The notes below the pieces were generated by a model. That model was not told the origin of the DNA, made no database searches, and was given only the letters and a program-made list of their open reading frames with translations. Positions 1 to 7,988 of a stretch of DNA of 64,000 nt are shown here, piece by piece; positions within the stretch are counted from its first letter, which is position 1; each line of letters begins with the position of its first letter. Source of the DNA: MFZZ01 sp964610165. Its GTDB lineage: Bacteria > Patescibacteriota > Microgenomatia > UBA1406 > GWC2-37-13. The translations under genes and the position numbers were made by a program. The stretch lies in NCBI GenBank assembly GCA_964610165.1, contig CAZSUZ010000002.1, positions 1 through 64,000 on the forward strand, read 5' to 3'.

Positions 1-20
1 ATATCTTGCAAAGAACGCCG

Positions 21-33
21 TTCTAGACTAGAA
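21..33. promoter_or_regulatory. Short perfect dyad upstream of the PEGA gene
   Basis: The sequence TTCTAGACTAGAA is a 6+1+6 perfect inverted repeat just upstream of an AGGAGG site (35-40) and the ATG at 49. It could be an operator or the base of a leader hairpin. The promoter itself lies outside the window or is not visible, so function is inference. Confidence 0.25.
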
Positions 34-48
34 TAGGAGGACTGCTAT

Positions 49-957
49 ATGAAAAAAAAACTACTCATCATAATTGGTTTAGTGGTGATCTTTATCATTT
101 TTATTTTTGTGAGATTTTTTATATTAGATAAACAAAATGCTGCAGGAAAAATAAAAGTATTATCTTCACCAGCAGCAACGGTATTTATAGATAATGTTGC
201 CGTTGGAAAAACACCATACGAAATAAGTAACCAAAAAATAGGTGAATATACAATAAAACTTATTCCCGATGAAGCAGATAAAAAAACAGTAACATGGGAA
301 GGTAAAATACCTGTATTTAAGAATACACTGACCTATGTTAGTCGTGAATTAGGAACTTCTGAATTAACTTCTGCAGGAGAAATGCTTACGGTTATAAAGA
401 TGGAAAAAAAACCAGACGAAAATACTGGTGAAGTGCTTATAGAGACAGAACCAGCTGGAGCAATTATTTATTTAGATAATGATGAAAAAGGTGTTGCGCC
501 ATTAAAACTTGATAATGTTCCATCAGGAGATCATGAACTTGCAGTGTATTTACCTGGTTTTTTTAGAAGAGCACTAAAAATTAAAGTTGAAAAAGGATAT
601 CAAGTAAAAGCAGTTTTTAAATTGGCTCTAGATCAATCCCATAAAAGTTTAGAAGCAGAACTTGAATCTGCTCGTAAACTAGCTTCTGAAGAAGCCAAAA
701 AGAAAGAAGAGGAAGAAAAGAAAGAAGAAGAGACAACAGAAACTCAAACAGCCAGTACAACTATTGAAATTTTAGATACAGAAGTTGGATACTTAAATGT
801 TCGGTCAGATGCTTCTGTAGATGGTGATATTGTGACTACAGTTAATCCTGGAGATCAGTACGAGTATTCAGAAGAAAGTAATGGCTGGTATAAAATAACA
901 ACACAAGATGGCAGTGTTGGATGGGTATCTGGAGACTACGTAGAAGTTGTTGAATAA
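49..957 (+). CDS. Membrane-anchored PEGA-repeat protein with C-terminal bacterial SH3 domain
   Basis: A 302-residue protein with one N-terminal membrane helix (about residues 4-26) and the rest probably outside the membrane. Two PEGA-type beta domains are visible, about 34-72 (VFIDNVAVGKTPYEI) and 127-190 (IYLDNDEKGVAPLKL). Then comes a Lys/Glu-rich, probably coiled-coil linker (197-230) and an SH3b domain (244-302: LNVRSDAS, GWYKI, GWVSGDYV). PEGA and SH3b domains typically bind or span the cell wall, so a surface or envelope role is likely. The start is fixed by AGGAGG at 35-40, eight bases before the ATG, a strong Shine-Dalgarno site that is rare in this window. It abuts the convergent glycosyltransferase gene with no intergenic space. 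No enzyme activity is implied. Confidence 0.85.
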   Translation: MKKKLLIIIGLVVIFIIFIFVRFFILDKQNAAGKIKVLSSPAATVFIDNVAVGKTPYEISNQKIGEYTIKLIPDEADKKTVTWEGKIPVFKNTLTYVSRELGTSELTSAGEMLTVIKMEKKPDENTGEVLIETEPAGAIIYLDNDEKGVAPLKLDNVPSGDHELAVYLPGFFRRALKIKVEKGYQVKAVFKLALDQSHKSLEAELESARKLASEEAKKKEEEEKKEEETTETQTASTTIEILDTEVGYLNVRSDASVDGDIVTTVNPGDQYEYSEESNGWYKITTQDGSVGWVSGDYVEVVE

Positions 958-2067
958 TTAATTATTATCTTTCCAAACTACTTTGTTATAGAAGAAATAG
1001 GAATAAGGAATAATAACAAGCGCAATAATTAAAATTTTAAATATATACCAATAATGTCTACCAAAAGCTCCGGTAGAAAGCTCCATACCAATTGTTTGAA
1101 TAAGAATAGAACCAGAAGCAATTACATTAAATTTAAAGAAACTCCATAAAAAATTATTAGATTTTCTACTTAGTTTTTTATGTCTAAAGCTCCAAAAGTT
1201 ATTAAATAAGAAATTAGAAATAATTGCTGTTTCTGCACTAATAATTGTTGCGAGCCAAACTGCTGTGTGCACAACAACAATAAATACATAAGAAATACCA
1301 AAATCGACAATAAAACCAATTCCACCAACAATGCAGAATTTAATAAATGAGGAGTGGGTAAACACATACCATAATGTTTGAAAGGTATATTGCCCGGAAT
1401 TAATTTTTGAAACACCTTCACGACGATCTATAAATTTCAAAGGGATTTCTTTAATATTAGCTTTCATTTTAATAGCATTGTCCAATAAGGCTACTTGGAA
1501 TACATACCCTGTGTAATTTTGAAGATGTTGTAAAGAATCTTTAATAATCCAAGCTTTTATTGCACGGTACCCGTTTGTCCACTCTGTTATTTTTAGATTC
1601 ATAAAACCTAAACGAATAATCCAGTTTCCAAAAAAAGATAAAAACTTTCTGTGAATACCCCAATCATCTGGAATAGCTCCACCTTTCATATAACGAGAAC
1701 CAATAACAAAATCTGCACCTTTTTCTATTTCAGATAAAAATTCTGGAATCTTTTCCGGTGTGTGTGAATGATCAGCATCCATTTCAAATAATATAAATGG
1801 ATTAATTACATCTAAGGCATATTTAAAACCACGCACGTATGCTTTACCTAATCCTTCTTTATCTGTACGTAATAAATGAAGTTTTTTATTATTCTTAATT
1901 AATTCTTGAACAATATCAGCAGTGTTATCTGGAGAATTACTATCAACTACTAATACATAAATATCCCAGTTTTTAATTTCTTTTGTTACATCAAAAATTT
2001 GTTCAATAAGTTGAACAATATTTTTAGCTTCATTATAAGTGGGTAAAATAATTGCTGCTTTGTGCAT
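958..2067 (-). CDS. GT2 glycosyltransferase (dolichyl/polyprenyl-phosphate mannose synthase type) fused to GtrA-like membrane domain
   Basis: A 369-residue protein. The first ~240 residues are a GT-A fold family-2 transferase: PTYNEAKNI near the start, the nucleotide-binding DADHSH motif, GSRYMKGG and TEWTNGYRAIK, all typical of DPM1-type enzymes that load a sugar from a nucleotide sugar onto a polyprenyl phosphate. The last ~125 residues form four hydrophobic helices of the GtrA type, usually thought to help flip or handle lipid-linked sugars. It is the last gene of a minus-strand operon with ugd and the UDP-glucuronate decarboxylase, with only 8 bases before it, so a UDP-sugar-derived surface glycan is plausible. 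The actual donor sugar cannot be read from sequence. Confidence 0.88.
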   Translation of the reverse strand: MHKAAIILPTYNEAKNIVQLIEQIFDVTKEIKNWDIYVLVVDSNSPDNTADIVQELIKNNKKLHLLRTDKEGLGKAYVRGFKYALDVINPFILFEMDADHSHTPEKIPEFLSEIEKGADFVIGSRYMKGGAIPDDWGIHRKFLSFFGNWIIRLGFMNLKITEWTNGYRAIKAWIIKDSLQHLQNYTGYVFQVALLDNAIKMKANIKEIPLKFIDRREGVSKINSGQYTFQTLWYVFTHSSFIKFCIVGGIGFIVDFGISYVFIVVVHTAVWLATIISAETAIISNFLFNNFWSFRHKKLSRKSNNFLWSFFKFNVIASGSILIQTIGMELSTGAFGRHYWYIFKILIIALVIIPYSYFFYNKVVWKDNN

Positions 2068-2075
2068 AATTACTG

Positions 2076-3023
2076 TTAAGAAGTTTTAAGTGCTTCTTTA
2101 AAATATGAAATCGTTTTTGTAAGCCCATCTTCAAGGGTAACTTCTGGGTTCCAACCCAAGATAGATTGTGCTTTGGTAATATCTGGTTTTCTTTTTTTAG
2201 GATCGTCTTTATCTGTTTTAAAAAATTGTATCTCTGATGTAGATTGTATCATTGATTTAATGGTATTTGCCAGTTCTAAAACAGTTTTTTCATTAGGATT
2301 ACCTACATTAATAATTTCAGATTGTAAACCTTCCTTTTCTCCCATTTGAATGAGACCTTTTACTAAATCAGATACATAGCAGAATGAACGAGTTTGAGAA
2401 CCATCACCATAAATTGTGATTGGTTTATTTGTTAAACACTGCGTAATAAAATTTGAAATAACACGACCATCATTAATTTCCATATTAGGTCCGTATGTAT
2501 TAAAAATGCGAATAATACGTATATTTAAATTAAACTTTTCAATATAAGATCTGGCAAGAGCTTCTGCAAAACGTTTAGCTTCATCATAACAAGATCTTTC
2601 ACCAAAAGAATTTACATTTCCATAATATGTTTCTTTTTGTGGGTGTTCGAGTGGATCACCATAAACTTCAGAAGTTGACGCAATAACAATATTTCCAGAA
2701 GCAGTTTTGTTAGCAAAATCAAATACATTTTTTGTACCCATAGAATTTGCCATCATAGTTTCGATTGGATGTTTTTTATATTGAATTGGAGAAGCCGGAG
2801 AAGCCATGTGATAAATTACATCCATTTTTGGAAGTTGGTTGTAATCAAATGTACAAACATCACTTTCAAAGAATGTTAATTTAGAAGAATCAAGAGCAGA
2901 AATATTTTTTTTATTACCCGTAATAAGATTATCGATTATAAAGACAGAGTCACCACGATCGATATAATGTTTAGTCAAATGTGAACCGATAAATCCGGCC
3001 CCACCTGTTATCAGGATATTCAT
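2076..3023 (-). CDS. UDP-glucuronate decarboxylase-like SDR (UDP-xylose synthase type)
   Basis: Extended short-chain dehydrogenase of 315 residues starting MNILITGGAGFIGSHL. It shows the NAD-binding GGAGFIG (residues 7-13), TSE (117-119) and the catalytic Tyr146-x3-Lys150. MASPASPIQY, the RSCYDEAKR segment and RIFNTYGPNM are typical of UDP-glucuronic acid decarboxylases, which convert UDP-GlcA to UDP-xylose. The gene directly follows ugd (4 bases between), whose product is UDP-GlcA, which supports this reading. A longer frame extends 15 codons upstream, but that part overlaps the ugd stop and does not match the family, so the start at 3023 is preferred. A related UDP-sugar epimerase remains possible. 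Confidence 0.8.
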   Translation of the reverse strand: MNILITGGAGFIGSHLTKHYIDRGDSVFIIDNLITGNKKNISALDSSKLTFFESDVCTFDYNQLPKMDVIYHMASPASPIQYKKHPIETMMANSMGTKNVFDFANKTASGNIVIASTSEVYGDPLEHPQKETYYGNVNSFGERSCYDEAKRFAEALARSYIEKFNLNIRIIRIFNTYGPNMEINDGRVISNFITQCLTNKPITIYGDGSQTRSFCYVSDLVKGLIQMGEKEGLQSEIINVGNPNEKTVLELANTIKSMIQSTSEIQFFKTDKDDPKKRKPDITKAQSILGWNPEVTLEDGLTKTISYFKEALKTS

Positions 3024-3027
3024 AATA

Positions 3028-4323
3028 TTAAACTGTTCGTCTACCTGTTGAAATATAGGTAAATCCAAGTTTTTTCATATTCTCAGAATTATAGATATTT
3101 CGACCATCAATAATCAAAGGTTTTTTTAATAGAGTTTTTACTTTCTCTAAATCTGCTTGTTTAAATTCGTTCCATTCAGTCAAAATACAGAGTGCATCTG
3201 CATTTTTTACAGCATCATAAGGATCTGTAGCATAGGTTATTTTATCGCCAATTTTATTCTGGACATTTTTTTGAGCAGCAGGGTCATAGGCAGTAATTGA
3301 ATATCCTTTTGAAAGAAGTTCGTCAATTATATAAAGTGATGGAGCAAATCGGATATCATCTGTATTAGGTTTAAAACTTAAACCCCACATTGCAATACGT
3401 TTTCCTTTTACATGTTTTAATACTTTTTGAACATAATTAATCATTACTTTTTCATTAATTTCTTCAACAGAATCTAATAATTGAGTATCAACATCAAATT
3501 TTTTACCGGTACTAATAAGAGCTTTTACATCTTTTGGAAAACAAGAGCCTCCATATCCAATACCTGCATATAAAAATCTTCGACCAATTCTATTATCAAA
3601 ACCTACAGCATCCATAATTGTTTCAATATCTGCGCCTGTTTTTTCTGCATATAAAGAAATTAAGTTTGCAAAAGAAATTTTTGTTGCAAGCATTGCATTT
3701 GAAGCATATTTAATAATTTCTGCAGAAGCTAAATCTGTAATAACACGTTCACCAGGAAGAGGTTTATGAACTTCTAGAATTGTATCAATTGCTTTTTGTG
3801 AACTTGAACCAATAACAACACGATCTGGATTTACAGTATCATGAATTCCTGTACCTTCTCGTAAAAATTCTGGACAAGAGGCAACAGCAACTTCTGCATG
3901 TTTAGGTTTATGTTTATGAAGAATTTTTTCTACTTCTAAATTAGTTCCAACTGGAACTGTACTTTTACATGAAACTACTGTAAAACCTTTTTTAAGATTT
4001 TTTGCAATCTGTTCTGAAACAGATAAAACTGTTGAAAGATCTGCTTCTCCATTTGCTTTTGGAGGAGTTCCGACTGCAATAAAAACAATATCAGATTCAG
4101 GAATTGCCTCTTTATAATCAACAGTAAAATGTAATCTATTTGCTTTTAAATTCTTTTTAAGAAGTTCTTCAAGACCTGGTTCATAAATAAGAGGATCACC
4201 ATTTTGAAGTTTTTTAATTTTTTCTGGTGTATGACCAACTACCCAAACGTCATTGCCAAAATCTGCAAAAACACAAGCTGTTACAAGTCCTACATATCCA
4301 TGTCCGATAAATGTGATGGTCAT
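3028..4323 (-). CDS. ugd: UDP-glucose 6-dehydrogenase
   Basis: A 431-residue UDP-glucose/GDP-mannose dehydrogenase family enzyme that oxidises UDP-glucose twice to UDP-glucuronate with NAD. The N-terminal Rossmann motif is FIGHGYVGLVTA. Also visible are GTPPKANGEADLS, CPEFLREGTGI and the catalytic cysteine at about residue 261 in GYGGSCFPKDVKAL, followed by WGLSFKPNTDDIRFAPS in the C-terminal UDP-binding domain. Length is normal. It is the first gene of the ugd, UDP-GlcA decarboxylase, GT2-GtrA operon, and a good promoter lies just upstream (-35 TTGTAA, 17-base spacer, -10 TATTAT) with only 8 bases from the -10 box to ATG. Confidence 0.93.
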   Translation of the reverse strand: MTITFIGHGYVGLVTACVFADFGNDVWVVGHTPEKIKKLQNGDPLIYEPGLEELLKKNLKANRLHFTVDYKEAIPESDIVFIAVGTPPKANGEADLSTVLSVSEQIAKNLKKGFTVVSCKSTVPVGTNLEVEKILHKHKPKHAEVAVASCPEFLREGTGIHDTVNPDRVVIGSSSQKAIDTILEVHKPLPGERVITDLASAEIIKYASNAMLATKISFANLISLYAEKTGADIETIMDAVGFDNRIGRRFLYAGIGYGGSCFPKDVKALISTGKKFDVDTQLLDSVEEINEKVMINYVQKVLKHVKGKRIAMWGLSFKPNTDDIRFAPSLYIIDELLSKGYSITAYDPAAQKNVQNKIGDKITYATDPYDAVKNADALCILTEWNEFKQADLEKVKTLLKKPLIIDGRNIYNSENMKKLGFTYISTGRRTV

Positions 4324-4331
4324 AAAGAGTA

Positions 4332-4360
4332 ATAATAAAATATTATGTTCAAAATTACAA
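4332..4360 (-). promoter_or_regulatory. Sigma-70-type promoter of the ugd operon
   Basis: On the minus strand TTGTAA (4355-4360) and TATTAT (4332-4337) are separated by 17 bases. Only 8 bases separate the -10 box from the ATG at 4323, so the transcript would have a leader of two bases or less. Confidence 0.6.
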
Positions 4361-4502
4361 GATAATAATTTTTTTAGCTGATTGGTGATGTATTGTAAAA
4401 TTTTTTTATAAGCTATATATTTCTTTCATTAGCCCAAAACATATTACTAATTCTTCTTAATATATGAGTAAGAAGAAAGTAAATAATAAAAAGGAGAATA
4501 AT

Positions 4503-5615
4503 ATGAGGGATGAAAGATTAAAAAGATTTTATCCTTATAATGGAGAGTATAGACAGCATCATTTATCAAAAACAGAACCTCTAACAATCGAAATGATGCA
4601 AGAAATTGTTCAGGAGAGATCTCCTTTGGATTCTTTATCAGAAATTTGTACTCCCTACGAGTTAACAGAAGCTATTACATTAATAGAACCATCAGTTATA
4701 GAATCTTGTATTGATGATAGACCAAGAATAATTAAAGCAATTCCAGTAGAAGCTGAAGGTGAATCTGTAACTTTACAGGATAAACATTATCAGATTGAAC
4801 ATTTGTCTGAAATGAAAATGACAAGTTCTGCAACATTAGGATCTAGACCTTGGCCAGGTGGCAGATACGGAGTCGATATGATGATGTTTGTGGCATCTAT
4901 GCAGGCTGGAGAAATGCCCCAACAACCTTTTTGGCAGTTAGAAGGCGAACAATTTATTACTGAAGCTATTAAATTTATCACTGACAGAAGTAATACCTTA
5001 TTAGGTGACATTAGATTACCGATTCATATTGATAATGATCACGGTCTGATTCCATTATTTAGGAATGGCAATAAGGTTATTGAACCACATTGCGGAAATA
5101 TTACACAACTTTTAAATTCAAAAAAAGGTTGTGGTGCACATCAACATTCTCTTGAAGTAATTTTTACATTACTTTCGATTTTAGATATGCAGAATGAAGC
5201 AGACGAATTAGTTGCAAAATGTAATGGATGGTTTGATGATAATAACATTGCGCGTGTACCAGACGGTTTGTTACATGTAGCTGGCGAGTTATTATATGAC
5301 AATGCGGTATCAATTGGTTCTCCCGTTGATATAGTTATTGGTCCACATGATCCTCATGGAACTGTATTTTCTTCTGGAAACAATACACTCAATAGAAGAT
5401 TTGTTGAAGCATTTATTAATCCCACACAATTACTTTTTAAAGCAGATGTAGGAATTGTTAATAACCCACAGAGTTTAGCTGCACAGATTGGTAATAAAGT
5501 AACAAATCAATACGGAGATAATGTTTTTAATCTAGAACAGTTTGTAGTAGGAATAAACTTTGCAACACTTGGTGTGTTAGGACAACAAAAATTAGCCAGA
5601 TATCTTATTGCGTAG
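4503..5615 (+). CDS. Putative cadmium/zinc-type carbonic anhydrase-like protein (CdCA-like)
   Basis: A 370-residue protein I recognise only tentatively. It has a cysteine in SCIDDRP (residue 69), a glycine pair in PWPGGRYG (117-123), HIDNDHG (175-181), and GCGAHQHS with Cys210, later PHDPHG. This order (Cys-Asp-Arg, Gly-Gly, His-Asp-x-His, Gly-Cys-Gly) resembles proteins annotated as cadmium-containing carbonic anhydrase in candidate-phyla genomes, which would hydrate CO2. It is also the kind of Cys/His set any soluble metalloenzyme might show. An in-frame ATG lies 13 codons upstream (4464), but AAGGAGA sits 6-8 bases before 4503, so that start is chosen. It has no signal peptide. It overlaps the convergent rfbD-like gene by 11 bases. 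Confidence 0.45.
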   Translation: MRDERLKRFYPYNGEYRQHHLSKTEPLTIEMMQEIVQERSPLDSLSEICTPYELTEAITLIEPSVIESCIDDRPRIIKAIPVEAEGESVTLQDKHYQIEHLSEMKMTSSATLGSRPWPGGRYGVDMMMFVASMQAGEMPQQPFWQLEGEQFITEAIKFITDRSNTLLGDIRLPIHIDNDHGLIPLFRNGNKVIEPHCGNITQLLNSKKGCGAHQHSLEVIFTLLSILDMQNEADELVAKCNGWFDDNNIARVPDGLLHVAGELLYDNAVSIGSPVDIVIGPHDPHGTVFSSGNNTLNRRFVEAFINPTQLLFKADVGIVNNPQSLAAQIGNKVTNQYGDNVFNLEQFVVGINFATLGVLGQQKLARYLIA

Positions 5616-6450
5616 TTGTATTCTCTTGTTTTAAAGCTAAAAGTCCTTCTTCTAAATTTCTCATTTTTTGGAAAGTATTTTTTATGCTTATTATTTCAGA
5701 AAACTGAGGCCTTGGCGCTTTCCCTTTGCCATATTCCTCGTATGAAGTTTCGGTAACAAGAGATTCATCTAAGCCAAATGTTTTAGCAATTAATTTGCCT
5801 GTTTCAAAAGGTGAATATGATTTTGAACCAACTATATGAAAAATTTCTGGTGAATAGTTGTTCATAAGATGTTTTAGTGCATAAGCAATATCGTCAATAT
5901 ATGTAGGTGTTATGGAACTATCAGAAATCATATTTAATTCTTTACCATCTTCAAGAAGTTGTTTTACGCGCATTATAAAATCAGGTTTTGCTGATTTAAT
6001 ATTCCCATAAGGAAAACTAATTCGGACAATCATTGCAGTATCTTGTAAAACTTTTTCTCCATGAAACTTAGTTTCTGCATAATAGCCTAATGGATTTGGT
6101 TTACTTGTTTCGTCGTATGGAGGATTTGTACCATCGAACACAAAATCGGTTGATATATAGATCATTTTTTTATTTGAATGTTCGAGTGCATGAAAAATAT
6201 TACTTGTGCCATCTACATTTATTAAATGAGCTTGACTACGATCATTTTCTGCACCTTCTACATTTGTATATGCTGCCAAATGGAGAAGAATATCAAAATC
6301 AAGTGATGCAAGTTTTTGTGCAACTTCTTCTTTGTCTGTAATATCAATATCTTGATGAGATAGTGGAATAAACTCAAAATCATTTTTAAGAAGTTCTATT
6401 ATGCGAGAACCTACTAATCCATTAGGACCAGTGATAGCAATTTTTTTCAT
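5605..6450 (-). CDS. rfbD: dTDP-4-dehydrorhamnose reductase-like SDR (RmlD family)
   Basis: A 281-residue NAD(P)-dependent sugar-nucleotide reductase: ITGPNGLVGSRI at the N-terminus, LLHLAAYTNVEGAE, STDFVFDG and the catalytic pair in GYYAETKFHGE. These are RmlD substrate-binding domain features. RmlD makes dTDP-L-rhamnose from dTDP-4-dehydrorhamnose, and the rfbB-like dehydratase lies directly upstream (2 bases between), so both act in a dTDP-deoxysugar route. rfbA and rfbC are not in the window, so the final sugar is uncertain. The 3' end overlaps the convergent carbonic-anhydrase-like gene by 11 bases. Confidence 0.8.
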   Translation of the reverse strand: MKKIAITGPNGLVGSRIIELLKNDFEFIPLSHQDIDITDKEEVAQKLASLDFDILLHLAAYTNVEGAENDRSQAHLINVDGTSNIFHALEHSNKKMIYISTDFVFDGTNPPYDETSKPNPLGYYAETKFHGEKVLQDTAMIVRISFPYGNIKSAKPDFIMRVKQLLEDGKELNMISDSSITPTYIDDIAYALKHLMNNYSPEIFHIVGSKSYSPFETGKLIAKTFGLDESLVTETSYEEYGKGKAPRPQFSEIISIKNTFQKMRNLEEGLLALKQENTTTQ

Positions 6451-6452
6451 AA

Positions 6453-7448
6453 TTATTTGTAATATTCTTTATATTCTCCACTTTTTACATGTCTCCACCA
6501 ATCTTCATTATCTTTATACCATTGAACAGTTTTTTCAAGAGCTTGATCAAAATTATATTGTGGTTCCCAACCAAGTTCTTTTTGAATTGTTGTCCAATCT
6601 ATTGCGTAACGTCGATCATGGCCTGGGCGATCTTTAACATATTCAATCATGCTTTCATTCTGACCCATAATTTTGAGAATACGTTTAATAACTTCAATAT
6701 TTGGAATATCTTCTGTTAAACCACCGACTAAATATGTTTTTCCTATTTCTCCTTTTTGCAGAATAAAATCCACTGCACGACAGTGATCTTCTACATATAA
6801 CCAGTCACGAACATATAAGCCATCACCATATACTGGCACTTTTTTGCCCTCTAAAATATTTGTGACTGCAAGTGGAATAAGTTTCTCTGGAAACATGTAT
6901 GGACCAAAGTTATTAGAACAATTAGAAATTGTGACAGGTAACCCATAAGTTGTTTTATAAGCTCGAACTAAATGGTCAGAACCAGCTTTTGAAGCTGAAT
7001 AAGGACTGTGAGGATTATATGGAGTATTGTCATTAAATTTTTCTTCTGTATTTAAAGGAAGTGCACCAAATACTTCATCTGTAGAAATATGATGAAAACG
7101 TTTGTTTCCATTTTTTACAGCTGATTCTAACAAAACATATGTACCTTCGACATTCGTTTTAATAAATGGAGCAGCATCTGCTATTGAGCGGTCTACGTGG
7201 CTTTCTGCTGCAAAATGTACAATTGTGTCTACTTCAGAAACGACTGCATCGACTTCTTGACGATTACATATATCTCCTTTGACAAAGGAATAGTTAGGAT
7301 TTGTTTCTATATCTTTTAAGCTTTCAAGATTACCAGCGTAAGTAAGTTTATCGAAGTTTATGATTGTATCTCCGGGATGGTTTTTAAGCCAATAACGAAC
7401 AAAGTTAGATCCGATGAAGCCTGCGCCACCGGTTACAAGCATTTTCAT
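6453..7448 (-). CDS. rfbB: dTDP-glucose 4,6-dehydratase
   Basis: A 331-residue extended SDR. The NAD motif GGAGFIGSN (residues 7-15), the STDEVFG segment with catalytic Asp-Glu (124-125) and the YSASK active-site Tyr150/Lys154 identify RmlB, which converts dTDP-glucose to dTDP-4-keto-6-deoxyglucose. GFGPY-type and RDWLYVEDHC segments further support it. The family start (MKMLVTGG) gives 7448, eight codons inside the longest frame. No Shine-Dalgarno site precedes it. Upstream lies a dispersed-type palindrome (7474-7500), then the terminator of the small gene at 7571-7903. It is probably co-transcribed with the rfbD-like gene. Confidence 0.9.
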   Translation of the reverse strand: MKMLVTGGAGFIGSNFVRYWLKNHPGDTIINFDKLTYAGNLESLKDIETNPNYSFVKGDICNRQEVDAVVSEVDTIVHFAAESHVDRSIADAAPFIKTNVEGTYVLLESAVKNGNKRFHHISTDEVFGALPLNTEEKFNDNTPYNPHSPYSASKAGSDHLVRAYKTTYGLPVTISNCSNNFGPYMFPEKLIPLAVTNILEGKKVPVYGDGLYVRDWLYVEDHCRAVDFILQKGEIGKTYLVGGLTEDIPNIEVIKRILKIMGQNESMIEYVKDRPGHDRRYAIDWTTIQKELGWEPQYNFDQALEKTVQWYKDNEDWWRHVKSGEYKEYYK

Positions 7449-7473
7449 ATTCTGTAATTTTAACACAAACATT

Positions 7474-7500
7474 CGTCATCCTGAACTTGATTCAGGATCT
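7474..7500. repeat. Dispersed palindromic repeat of the RHPELDSGS-coding type
   Basis: CGTCATCCTGAACTTGATTC followed by AGGATCT: an 8-bp stem (ATCCTGAA 7478-7485, TTCAGGAT 7491-7498) with a 5-base loop. Read in one frame it encodes the RHPELDSGS string that I recall from small intergenic palindromes in many unrelated bacterial genomes. Only one copy is seen here. It sits in the leader of rfbB. Confidence 0.5.
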
Positions 7501-7505
7501 ATTAG

Positions 7506-7542
7506 AAAAAAGGGCAAGTGGGGCGGAAACGCCTCACTTGCC
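7506..7542 (-). terminator. Intrinsic terminator, copy 1 of a shared hairpin
   Basis: Stem GGCAAGTGGGGCG (7513-7525), loop GAAA, CGCCTCACTTGCC (7530-7542). On the minus strand it is followed by six T (complement of A 7506-7511), placing it just after the small gene 7571-7903. The same hairpin recurs in opposite orientation at 7942-7969. One arm is partly repeated again (CCTCACTTGC, 7541-7550). Confidence 0.8.
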
Positions 7543-7570
7543 TCACTTGCTCGACGTGTCAAAAAATACT

Positions 7571-7903
7571 TTAGGTACTTAGATTGCCCATTCTTTCTTC
7601 CATTTCTCCAAATTCACGCACAATTGTGATGCGAATATGTTGATTGATATGGGCATGTTTCTGCATAATTCTAAAACATGCAGATCTAATTTCTGGGAAA
7701 AGGCGTAGCGGAACTTCCAACTCCAGAAATTCAAGCTTTACATGAAAATCAGGTTGATCAGCAGGTTGTTGAAAAAGCCTTATTTCACTTGGTAGCTCTT
7801 TCAACTTTGTGATTTCTTTGACTGTGGATTCTAGTTCTATCCCCATTGTTTCAGCTTGCTCTTCTTGCCATGTTTGCATATATCGCAACAGTAATTCAGC
7901 CAT
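7571..7903 (-). CDS. Small soluble protein of unknown function, Shine-Dalgarno-led cassette 1
   Basis: I do not recognise this 110-residue protein. It starts MAELLLRYMQTWQEEQ, with a likely helical N-terminus, a central acidic strand segment (HVKLEFLELEVPLRL) and a C-terminal part with HAHINQHIRITIV. There is no membrane helix, signal peptide or cysteine pair. The longer frame begins 14 codons upstream, but AAGGAGG seven bases before 7903 fixes the start. The gene has its own hairpin terminator (7506-7542), nearly the same as the one behind the neighbouring small gene. Its base composition is clearly richer in G+C than the core genes around it, so recent transfer is possible. Confidence 0.6.
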   Translation of the reverse strand: MAELLLRYMQTWQEEQAETMGIELESTVKEITKLKELPSEIRLFQQPADQPDFHVKLEFLELEVPLRLFPEIRSACFRIMQKHAHINQHIRITIVREFGEMEERMGNLST

Positions 7904-7934
7904 CTGTGCCTCCTTAATAAGAAAAGTGTTGTTG

Positions 7935-7969
7935 AAAAAGGGCAAGTGAGGCGTTTCCGCCCCACTTGC
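7935..7969 (-). terminator. Intrinsic terminator, copy 2 of the shared hairpin
   Basis: Stem GCAAGTGAGGCG (7942-7953), loop TTTC, CGCCCCACTTGC (7958-7969). On the minus strand it is followed by a C and five T (complement of 7935-7940). It terminates the gene 7989-8276. It is the inverted copy of the hairpin at 7513-7542, so the two copies flank the gene 7571-7903. Confidence 0.8.
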
Positions 7970-7988
7970 TTACACAGGAATAACAATA

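Noticed and set aside
4464..4502. Upstream ATG of the carbonic-anhydrase-like gene
   Set aside because: It would add a low-complexity Lys/Asn stretch. The AAGGAGA site points to the ATG at 4503.
5605..5615. Frameshift or misassembly at the overlap of two convergent genes
   Set aside because: Both genes end at a normal length. An 11-base convergent overlap is acceptable in such a dense genome.
7414..7629. A 71-codon frame containing RHPELDSGS
   Set aside because: It is made of the palindromic repeat and the terminator hairpin read through. Such frames are known artefacts of these repeats.
7506..7969. Insertion sequence or MITE with inverted ends (the two hairpins flank one gene)
   Set aside because: No transposase and no target duplication. 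Each copy is followed by a T-run on the coding strand of the gene before it, so they act as terminators.
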